Part shown: positions 55,622 to 64,000 of the stretch, one piece after another | How positions within the stretch are numbered: the stretch's first letter is position 1 | How the letters are laid out: each line of letters begins with the position of its first letter | Origin: Dipteris shenzhenensis | Lineage: Eukaryota > Polypodiophyta > Polypodiopsida > Gleicheniales | Reading direction: 5' to 3' (one strand) | DNA: 64,000 nucleotides | Assembly: GCA_047967505.1 (NCBI GenBank) | Contig: CM106541.1 | Notes under the pieces: generated by a model | The model's input: the letters and a program-made list of their open reading frames with translations, nothing else | Databases searched by the model: none | What the model was told of the DNA's origin: nothing | Position numbers and translations under genes: made by a program

Positions 55622-56018
55622 ACATAGGTGGTCTTTCATTCAGATAATTTAGATCCAAGATGGTGATACATGATTCAAGTTGCTCCTCAAAACAAACATA
55701 TTATTGAAGGTAGGGATGTGGATACAAAGATGCTAGCAGAAGATCCAAATAATGACACCAATGGATCCAAGGAAGAGGATGAAGGCCATGAAGAAGGTGA
55801 CAATAATGAAGCTGTAATGGAGGAAGGTGGAGATCACAACTTTGGGGAAGAAGAGGGAGAACTAGAGGCCGGTGGATTAGAGAATCAAGTCCTAGGTAGA
55901 CATACAATAGGGGATGTAGATGATCAATTCTATGTAAACCATGAGATAGACATATTTGGCACGTAAGACTTGGCTAGAGATAAGGAAGCCATTGATGTAA
56001 ATTCTACTAATTCATAGT
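55622..56018 (+). pseudogene. Transposase C-terminal tail, CACTA TNP2-like
   Basis: VFHSDNLDPRW-stop-YMIQVAPQNKHIIEG (from 55628) is a paralogue of the tail of CACTA element 2 (FHPDRSDPRWWYVI...QVAPRSKQVFEDRDVD). The stop stands where the other copy has Trp. An acidic tail of Glu/Asp/Gly/Asn follows (KEEDEGHEEGDNNEAVMEEG). An intron-like AT-rich stretch ending CATAG precedes both copies. No CACTA terminus is evident downstream. Confidence 0.65.
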
Positions 56019-56540
56019 TCTGACATCAACGAGACTTCTTCTGTATAATTTGGCCCTCACATTTTTATAGTGATATTATGTATTTGTATCTTAACTAAGT
56101 TCACTATCAATATATGAGTGTTTTGATCTCAAATTTGGTGTACATACTCTTATACTTTTTATCTTTTAAATGACAAAACTTGTGGTCCAAAATTATTATG
56201 GGACCCTTGCAAATGACATTCTGTAAAAAGATCTATATGGAAAAATGTACCCAGGCATCAATGAAAGCATAAAAGCCTCAGTGCAAGGGTTGTGTCAGTC
56301 GGTATGTGTTAGCTATTTCCCACGGCTTCCACAGGAAGAGCAAGGTATTCTCAGTATGTAGGGTTCTGAGGCTTTTTGTCACCTACAGATATATCCAGGT
56401 TGTTGTTTGTAGTATACATGTAGTATACATGTAGCTTAGGACCTCAAGTCATATTTCGATGAGAGACATAGGCTTAAGTGTGGTAAGCAAACATAGTGCA
56501 TGCATTTTGTAAAAGGAACGTGCATCATTATGGTTGAGGT
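56019..56540. other. Spacer without a gene
   Basis: A GTCGGTATG piece near 56300 resembles the GGTCGGTAT motif of the CACTA ends, but no terminus follows. Confidence 0.5.
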
Positions 56541-56730
56541 AATGAAGGCTTCGCCTTCATTGGGGGTTGTAGGATTTAGGAGGAGTTTAAGGGTTAGAGG
56601 GAGGTTCAAGGTTTAGAAGGAGGTTCCAAGGTTTAGAAGGAGATTCCAAAGTTTAGAAGAGGTTCCAGAGTTTAGAAGAGGTTCCAAGGTTAGAAGGAGG
56701 ATCCAAGGTTTAGGGTAGAGTACATGGTGA
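56541..56730. repeat. Hairpin and 20-22-bp minisatellite
   Basis: 56541-56561 is a 9-bp-stem hairpin (AATGAAGGC, loop TTC, GCCTTCATT). From about 56575 to 56725, six to seven copies of a unit like GGTTCCAAGGTTTAGAAGGA follow. Confidence 0.85.
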
Positions 56731-56814
56731 ACTCATCTCGCTCGTAGATCATGGAGGTTAAGGGTTGAGAAATCAAGGGTTTCGGGGGAGCATACAAGTG
56801 GGAGAGGAAGAAGG

Positions 56815-56980
56815 TATAGGAGAATGGGGGAAAGAAGAGAGAGGAGGGAGGAGGAGAAGGAGGAGGAGGAGGTGAAGGAGGGAGGAGGAGGAGGAGGAGG
56901 GAGGAGGAGAAGGGAAGAGGAGGGAGGAGGAGGAGGAGAAGGAAGGAGGAGGAGGGAGAAAGAGAGGGAGAGGATGGGTT
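56815..56980. repeat. (GGA)n-type purine tract
   Basis: Nearly pure GGA/GAA repeat; the open frames on both strands are low complexity. Confidence 0.9.
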
Positions 56981-57179
56981 GCAAGGTTGGAGAAGAGGGG
57001 AGGAGGAGTTGCAAGGTTACGACATGCTTTTGGACATGGAGTGCAATGAAGCATGGACACTTGAGACAATTTCTTGGAATATCAAAGTAGAACTCAACAC
57101 AATGCCCCAAAAAGTGTGGTCTTCATTCCATTATGGGGTGTTTATACAAGTTGGAGAGCTTCTCTCTCTGCATGTAGGA

Positions 57180-57445
57180 ATTGTAAGACATTCTCTTTCT
57201 ACATGTTGAACTTGCATATAGAAGTTGCATGTAGGCGTTGCAAGTTGCATGTAGAACTCGCATGTTGCATGTTGCATGTAGAACTCATATGTAGAACATG
57301 CATGTAGGAATCGCATGTAGGAGTTGCAAGTAGAAGTTGCAAGTAGAACATGCATGTAGAAATTGCATGTAGAACTTACATGTAGGAGTCGCATGTAGAG
57401 CTCGTTTGTAGGAATCGCAAGTAGAACTTCCATGTTGAGGTTTCC
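57180..57445. repeat. GCATGTAGAA minisatellite
   Basis: Around fifteen diverged copies of a 12-21-bp unit with the core TTGCATGTAGAA. Cys/Tyr-rich frames here are repeat products. Confidence 0.85.
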
Positions 57446-57449
57446 TAAG

Positions 57450-58089
57450 AGAGATTATTCCTAGCCTTATGCAAGTACAAGTGGAGCTTTGCCGCTACTC
57501 TACACACACATTCTATACTACCTAAGTCCATGTTGGCATAGAGACAATATACTCCCAGATCCATGTTATTACCCATCCTCTGGTTATGGCTTATTGTGAG
57601 CACATACTTGGGTTGCCATGCATGCAGTCCAGTGGTTGTGGAACTTGCGTCATGCTAGTCCATCCTGCTGTAAAGCCTTGGCACCATACAATTTTTGCTC
57701 AGTTTCCAGGTAGCCTTTATCCACCATCATTTATTCAAACAAAGATATGTGGCATGCTTCTAAGAAGATCACTCTTTGATAGAGTCAGCTTGTAATCTGA
57801 GCATCGACCCGTTCATTGGGATTGAAACTAAGTGGAGGCAAATGGGTATCGAGGTAACATGGGACCTCTAGAATGAATTTCAATGTTTTGCAGAAGATAG
57901 CACTGAGGCAAAGGAAGTGATCAATGTTGTCGGGCATTATATTTGCTCATGCCGCTGAAGTGCTTGGATCGTTGTGCCTTGGATATTCCATTCTACACCA
58001 GAGTATGGTTTGATCATTTAATGGTGCGATCTTCATCCAAAGTGTGTATGTTGGCTTCCCATTTTTTACATCATGGAACTGCATAGAAC
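57450..58089. other. Possible 3' untranslated part of the gypsy element
   Basis: Short open frames on both strands, none with a domain. No LTR boundary could be recognised. Confidence 0.35.
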
Positions 58090-61000
58090 TTGGGATGGGT
58101 TCTAAGACATGGAGATGCACGTAGGTCCTTTCAAGAAGATTACATCAAAGAGCTTGGGACGGCACCAATCAAGTTGTGGATCCAACTTGCTTATCCAATC
58201 TTCACTAATTTGACACTGACGAAGGTTGGTAGGGAAGTTGTCCAAGGTCCATCCACCTCGAGTTTTCATATCAGGATATTTGCTCCAAAATTCCTTGATG
58301 GGGTTACTAGGAAGTGGTATCTCATCAAAATCATACCCATCATTGAAACTTGGCATGGGAGTACAAATTGGATTATCCGAATCCTAATATTCAAAATCAA
58401 ATACTATATCATTTTCTGCTGATGGCAGCACAAGTAGTGTCGAAGGTGATGATGGGGCAGGGAGAGAATCTGGGGACATGGGGGAGAAATATGGAAGAGT
58501 ATTAGTTGTGGAAGGGGGAGCAAAGGGGAGGGGGGGAATAACTAGGCAAATGGTTTGAGCAACTTAGTAATCCTCGAGGGCAGGATTAGCAAGGGAAGGG
58601 AAGAAGCTAGGTGTGAGGGGTTCGTAAGTTTGTGATTGTTGGGTGAGTTGAAAATGGTGAGAGGCATGAGCAAAGAGACGATGGATGGAATAGATGTCAG
58701 GATGGAGGTCGGGGAAGGTTATGAGGGTGGTAGCAGCAAGGGTAAGTGAGGTTATGAGGTTGGCAGAGAGAGTGGTTAGATATGGGAAGTTGGATGTGAG
58801 ATAGGCCCTGTCATCTTCTAACACTTCTTTTTGCTGGTGCGATGGGATCATTAGCTGCATGGGTGGGATGTCAATTATGTCATGCCTTGCAAATAATAGT
58901 GATGGCCTTTGTAGCAATGGCAACAAACTAGCAATAACCCTGAGGGGAGGACTACCCATGAGGCATACATATGCAATGAAAGCATCCGTCCCGAGTGCTA
59001 TAAACCTGGCATCACCTGGCATGTGTAGACAAGCAGAAGATATTTTTCTCATCTTTAGACAAGTCTTGGCAAATTATGTGCAAATTTTTGGTCCCTATGG
59101 AACATTCCCATTTGATTGTTGGATTATCATATATGATCCTGATTTGGAGTTGCTTCCATTGGATAAGCATGCATGCATTGAGGTGATCTTACACTTGTAG
59201 AGTAGCCACAAGCTCTTGGTACACCACCATTGTGCATTGTAGTGGGGCTTCATTGGTGTTGTCTTCGATTGCCTCATTGTTGTGCACTAGCAATTGGAGT
59301 TCAAGCTTGGAGATGATTATCTTTTGGGAGTGCATCTCATTCATTTTTTCTTTTTATTTCTGGTAGATGGTTGTATATGCCTCCTCAAGCTTTCTCATTT
59401 GCAAGATGACCTTCGCCCATTAAGGAATGTCTTCATTGGTATTGGAACATTGGTCCAAGACTTGTGCTTGTGAAGTGTTGGCCTCTTTAGCAGTAGCAAG
59501 TTGGTCTTTTAAGATTCTGCATTCCCTTGTAAGCTCATCAATGCTAAAGGCACATACTGCCAAAGACTGTTTCATGTCTTCAAGCTTGTCTTTGCAATCC
59601 TGGAGCTCTTCTTCTTTGTGAATTAGAGTGAGTCAAGCTTGTGCCACTACCTCCATCTATTGAGCATGTATGGAGGTCAGGAGTTATAGTAGGTCTGTAG
59701 GATCGCCATTGCTTAGAGTGCTGATGTCAGCTATGTTTGGATTTGGTGGAGGTTGGAGGTCACATTCCTCACTGCCTTCTCTTGAGCTTGGAGAGCTTGG
59801 TTCATGCGCACTTCTTCTACCTCCTTCTCATCTATTTGCACCCAAAGTGCCTTTACATCTATGGCGATTGCTTGGAATTAGTCTTCGATTTTTGTTGCAG
59901 TCTGTCTGTCCAATTCTTTTGCATATTCTTCCTTGGCCAAGCTAGTGAATAGTTCAGACATTTGGATCATTTGGCTAGCTTGATGTTGGAGAATGACAGA
60001 TGGTGATGAGTACTGGTGATACTGCTAACAGAAGTGGTGCCCATGTAGCCATCCTAATGATTCTATAGTACTTGTGGGGGGTTGTTCCAATTGTATTTTA
60101 GTCACTTGGGTACAATACTCATACTATTGATTTGGCACTAGCTCCCCTTGTGGCTCATGGACTGGCATGGTGTCAATGGGAGGTGTTGGTGCTGATGTTC
60201 CTTAGGCTCTAGTGCTAATCTTACCTTAGCCTTTGGTTGCTGTTGTTATTGAAGATATATTGGTTGCAATTGTGCACTGAGCTGTAGCATCTCGTGGGGC
60301 AATTCCTCAATTTCAATCTCCAAAATAGGCATTTCTTCTTAGGTATCTGCATTTTCCAATGTGATAGTAGGAGAAATTGGTGCTGGCTCCCATACTGGTG
60401 AGAAGGGAATATCCAACTCCTCAATTGGTTTTCGTGACTGGGGCAGAGTCATTTCTCGTTCCTATAGCTCTTTTTTTATGATTATAGCCAATAAGTGTGG
60501 AATTTTACATTTTTGGCCTGATGAACCATCTAGTTTTTTTGTAAAGAAGATGACTAAGTGCTGGATCCAATCTTGCTTCAGTTTCCTACTCAACAAAAAA
60601 AATGTGCAGAGTGGAAGAGATTGATTCTTACTACACTTAACCCCCAAGATTGTGGGATAGGAATTGTGCTGCTTTTTTGAGGTGACATTTAAGGATGGTG
60701 TGAAGTAATATGCCGTCCCTATGGAATAGTGTGCCCTTGGTAAGGAGAGGTCATACTTCGAGAAGTTTTGCATCGGCAGGCCGTGTAGGGTATTTGACAC
60801 CTTGAGTTGCGAGTGAGAAATCCCTTTGAATGACTGTACTATCGAGGATAATGCTGAGTGGTGGGCTCTGATGTAGAATGATGGTACCATACTTGCCAAC
60901 TTGTGCATTGCTAGAGTGGTAAGAATGGAGAAAGTCCTTGATATATGTGGTCATTGTACTATTCTCCAAGGATTTTAGGCTCTCATGCAAACTACCTACA

Positions 61001-61433
61001 CCCCTTTGCTCTAAGTAAGATGTTGCTTCCTTGGAAAGAGCATAAGTCGATGTAGGTGGCCACACAAGTTCTAGTGACTGGGCCCCATCAATGGTTGTGT
61101 AGATTGGGGTGGCATTTGTTCTTCTTGTTCATGCACTGAATCCTCCTTGGAGCTATCGCTCTGAACCACAAATGCCTGTGGTTGCCGTGGTTGAGAGGAT
61201 GTAGATGGTTGCTGCTCTGTGAACTTTGGAGGGGATCTTGTGGTTGAGGCAGTGGGCTCTTTCTGCACATCCTCTTTAGTGGTGGAATGTTTTCTGAACC
61301 TGCATCCATGTGCATGTGTGGTACCATTGATCATTAGATTAGTTGGCATGCAGGTATGACCTTTGTGTGTGTGTGATAGAGATCTTATTTTTATACATGC
61401 TTTGAGAGTGTGGAATGAAAGTGTGTGGAACAA
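58090..61433 (-). pseudogene. Additional ORF(s) 3' of gypsy pol, coiled-coil rich
   Basis: Read from high to low coordinates, a Ser/Thr/Pro/Gln-rich head (KFTEQQPSTSSQPRQPQAF) is followed by VGSLHESLKSLENSTMTTYI and DSTVIQRDFSLATQGVKY. Helical, coiled-coil-like segments follow (LAKEEYAKELDRQTATKIED near 59950, EEELQDCKDKLEDMKQSLAV near 59600, FSIDELTRECRILKDQLATA). After frame changes come LEDDRAYLTSNFPYLTTLSA with LHPDIYSIHRLFAHASHHFQ (about 58830-58640) and GYDFDEIPLPSNPIKEFW (about 58340). Many stops and frameshifts are present. I know no function. The position after pol suggests an element-encoded protein rather than a host gene. Confidence 0.45.
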
Positions 61434-61689
61434 TTATTCATGCAATCATCTATGTGTTTAAGTGAAAGCGTGTGAGTGCACGTGACCTAGTAGCTAGGAA
61501 TGGACTAACTATATGCTTTTTTTGTTGCTGGGATTTCATAGGGTAGCTAGAACTCAGGCATCACTTCTGAGCCCTAGGTTAAAATCGATTGATGCTACTT
61601 ATATGTGCGAAGACATACATATGCAAGTGAGTTCTTGTGTTACAATCTAATCATAACTAAGGAAAACTTGGGTCTCCCCAAACTTTGTT

Positions 61690-62816
61690 TTTATCGGGGA
61701 TGGCTTGCATGTTGAAGTAGTAGCACTTCAATCGGCTCCCGTTTATTGTTGTGTTGAATTGGACTCCATCCAATGTTTCTAGTAGCATAGCTTTGATGGG
61801 ATTCATCTTTCTTACTCAGTAGGGTCCTTGACCTAGATACTTCAGTTTACCCTTGTGTACTTTGGCATTGTATAACAAGATCAAGTCACCTTCCTTGATG
61901 TCTTTAGCTTTAATATTCCTATAAAACCATGCCTTTCTTTTGTGTTTTTCTATTGTCATGGCATGGTAGGTGACTATTCTTGTCTCTGTATGCTTCTCCA
62001 ACTAATAGAGTCTTTATTTCAAGGATTCATGGTCTCCCATGCATTCCTATACTGCTATGCGTAGGCTTGGTATTACAAAGTCTAGTGGGACCATAGCTTC
62101 AAGGCCATACACCAATTGAAAAGGTGTGCTCCCTCTACTGACCTTGAGTGTGTTTCGGTATGCCCATAAGGCTACATTTAGTTTTTATGCCCAATCAGAA
62201 CATTGTGGTTCTACTACCTTGGTGAGGATAATGCATAACATTTTATTGGTGGATTCGGCCTGTCCATTCCCTTGGGGATAGTAGGGTGTGCTTTTTATAT
62301 GGATTACCATAAAGCCAGACAAGAGTTCTTGGATTACCTCATTGACAAAATGTGTGCCTCTATCCGACACAATTTCAATGGGGCATCCGAATCGGGTGAT
62401 CACATTCTCATATAAGAATCTTGATGTGCTTCTAGCATCTACCTTTCTAACTGCTTTAGCTTCAACCTATTTGGTAAAGTAATTAGTGGCCACAATGATG
62501 TAGCGTGCCTGTGTTCCCTTTGCTCTACTAGATGGATGGGACCCATATAGTCAATCCCCCATTTTTCAAATAATTTTTGTGCAACAACTGTTGTTAGGGG
62601 ATTGAAGTCTTTGTGTTGTGGTCTAGTAGTCCATTGGCATACATCATAGCCTTTTACATATTCATAGGCATCTGCCCAAAGTGTTGGCCACTAGTAGCCT
62701 ACGAGGAGGACTTTTCTTACTGTGGCTTCCCCTTGGAAGTGTCCTCCTGCAATGCCTTCATGGACTTCCCTCGGGATTGGCATGATCTCATGAGGCATTA
62801 CACATCTTCTTAATAC
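61690..62816 (-). pseudogene. Gypsy integrase and C-terminal tail
   Basis: The zinc finger reads HEGIAGGHFQGEATVRKVL then KGYDVCQ, so the first Cys of the CxxC pair is Tyr. The core keeps KWGIDYMGPI, EIVSDRGTHFVNEVIQELL and YYPQGNGQAESTNKML, with catalytic Asp, Asp and Glu visible. The tail has GDLILLYNAKVHKGKLKYLG, the usual segment after the core. No chromodomain is evident. Stops at about 62183 and 61816 and several frame changes inactivate it. Confidence 0.85.
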
Positions 62817-63344
62817 CTAGTCCTTGCCTGTCTTGTACAGTTGTGCTGCAATGAGTTGATAGGGTGCAGCTTTTAGAATTAGTTTTCTGGCATCTACTGC
62901 TTTCATTTCATGGGGTGGTATTCTTTCCATTAAGTACCCAATGATATCTCCATACCAATTTGGAACAACATGGATTTGAAATAGTGTGGCATCTGGCAGG
63001 TCATCTTCTACTCCAACGGCTGCTTCTCCCGACTTGATACGAGACATATGATCAGCAATGTAGAGTTGGGCACCTTTGCGGACCACTATTTTGAAGTTGA
63101 ATTCTTGAAGCAAGAGGATGCTTCTTGTTGTACACGGACGGTTCACAAGATAAAACAGTGCTTGATGGTCGGTGTAGAAGACAAAATCATTTGCTAGTAG
63201 ATAGTGCCAAAATTTCTTAACACTATACACCATTGCTAGGGCTTCTCTTTTTGTGGTGTTATTGTTGATCTCTGCATCATTGAGTTGTCGACCGGCGAAG
63301 TAGAATGGGTAGTCTTTCTTATGTTCACCAAGTTGACAAAGCAC
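62817..63344 (-). pseudogene. Gypsy RNase H
   Basis: An open frame of 175 codons with YPFYFAGRQLNDAEINNNTT, KREALAMVYSVKKFWHYLLA, FYTDHQALFYLVNRP and FKIVVRKGAQLYIADHMSRI. These are the conserved RNase H blocks of Ty3/gypsy, with the catalytic Glu in KREAL and Asp in TDHQAL. Its start is simply the first open codon; the frame continues from RT through stops. Arrangement and wording resemble gypsy elements of non-flowering land plants, from memory. Confidence 0.88.
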
Positions 63345-64000
63345 ACTCCCAATTGCATACTTGGATCCATCAATATGAACATGAAAATCAATATCCTAAT
63401 TGGGAGATATAAGGATGGGTGCCATGATTAGGTGTCACTTTAAAAGCTCAAAGGCTTGGTCACACTCTTCTGTCCATAAGAATTCCACTAATAATTTGTA
63501 AAGTGGTGTGGCTATCATGGCATACTGCAAGATAAATCTTCTATAATAACCGACATGTCCCATAAAGACCTATACACCTTTGGAATTTGTAGGAGGACGT
63601 AATTCCATGATGATTTTGATTTTGTCCATGTCAGTTGCAATCCCATGTTGAGAAATGATGTGTCCCAAAACAACTCCGTGGGTGACCATGAACTAGCATT
63701 TTGTTGGATTTAGGGAGATGCCATACTCCTTGCATTTGATCAGTACTACTTCAAGACATTTGAAGTGGTCTTTTTTGTTTGAATGGATGCACAAATCATC
63801 CAAGAACACCTGTAGAAACATATTCAAAAATGACTTGAAAGCTATGAACATGACTCGCTGGAATGTGGTCGAGGCATTACAAAGGCCAAATGGCATGACT
63901 CTATATGCAAAAATACCCCATTCTGTAGCAAATGCTATTTTTGATTGGTCTTTAGGAGCAATTTGCACTTGGTTATAGCCACTAAAGCCATCCAAGAAGC
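63345..64000 (-). pseudogene. Gypsy reverse transcriptase
   Basis: MDGFSGYNQVQIAPKDQSKI, YRVMPFGLCNASTTFQRVM and LQVFLDDLCIHS mark RT; the catalytic box is FLDD. The thumb region continues FMVTHG, GHIISQHGIA and FMGHVGYYRRFI, interrupted by TAG/TAA stops near 63690, 63570 and 63440. The N-terminal part lies beyond the window. Confidence 0.9.

Larger units (their letters stand above)
57450..64000 (-). mobile_element. Ty3/gypsy element, 3' part (runs off the right edge)
   Basis: On the - strand RT, RNase H and integrase lie in that order from 64000 to about 61690, which is Ty3/gypsy order. Further coding-like sequence on the same strand extends to about 58.1 kb. That recalls the extra 3' ORFs of Athila/Tat-type elements. 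I could not place the 3' LTR; 57450 is an arbitrary boundary next to the minisatellite. Many stops show that this copy is dead. Confidence 0.8.

Noticed and set aside
56150-56540. CACTA 3' terminus after the tail at 55.6-56.0 kb
   Set aside because: No TAGTG end with family resemblance; only a weak GTCGGTATG echo.
58859-59200. Plus-strand frame of 113 codons
   Set aside because: Opposite to a better-supported - strand protein-like region of the gypsy element; no recognisable domain.

Overview
This window looks like nuclear intergenic DNA of a land plant with a large, repeat-filled genome. The evidence is Ty1/copia elements with tRNA-Met-type primer binding sites, a Ty3/gypsy element, CACTA (En/Spm-type) transposase pieces, plant-type introns and long simple repeats. 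A gymnosperm or another early-diverging lineage is my guess from the flavour of the proteins; the sequence alone does not settle it. I see no intact host gene, tRNA, rRNA or CRISPR array. Apart from two retrotransposon reading frames, every coding piece carries stops, frameshifts or deletions.

Layout, left half. 1-4336 is the 3' part of copia element A (+ strand), with a duplicated gag-protease segment and a deleted integrase. 4337-6279 is simple repeat and tract DNA. 6280-16577 is copia element B (- strand): a long open pol frame, a gag stub, a 5' LTR and a 3' LTR that do not match each other. Its leader is split by copia element C (10296-16195, - strand), a complete and young element with 170-bp LTRs and a CTCCT target duplication. 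16578-18261 holds CACTA transposase fragments in both orientations and one CACTA terminus. 18262-23757 is copia element D (+ strand), complete in outline with a GATAC target duplication but full of stop codons. 24.2-25.7 kb is a cascade of purine-rich inverted repeats. 26.6-28.55 kb is a deleted CACTA element whose 3' end lies in what looks like an intron of a - strand gene (28.57-30.28 kb). That gene resembles the plant DUF8039 and DUF7869 protein families.

Layout, right half. From 30.65 to 54.74 kb the sequence is marked by one short palindromic motif (GAATGGCACTAGTGCCATTC and variants). It builds a 284-bp-period array (30.65-31.74 and 34.4-35.9 kb) and an 8.2-kb satellite with units near 390 bp (35.9-44.12 kb). 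It also sits alone in spacers of a + strand gene cluster. That cluster holds a ParB/sulfiredoxin-like protein (44.3-45.7 kb), a beta-class DNA methyltransferase-like protein with altered catalytic motifs (46.26-47.15 kb), a protein of a repeat-associated plant family (48.27-49.54 kb) and an FCP1/NLI-like phosphatase domain (52.9-53.57 kb). A 1.17-kb island of the satellite cuts the last one short. A fragment resembling a CACTA transposase tail lies at 55.6-56.0 kb. 57.5-64.0 kb is a - strand Ty3/gypsy element: RT, RNase H and integrase, followed by extra coding sequence 3' of pol.

How it fits together: almost everything is mobile or derived from mobile DNA, nested several layers deep. The most unusual part is 44-54 kb, where ParB-like and methyltransferase-like coding sequences lie beside transposon-like genes and share a spacer motif with a large satellite. 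This may be the remains of one large, poorly described element. That link is inference.
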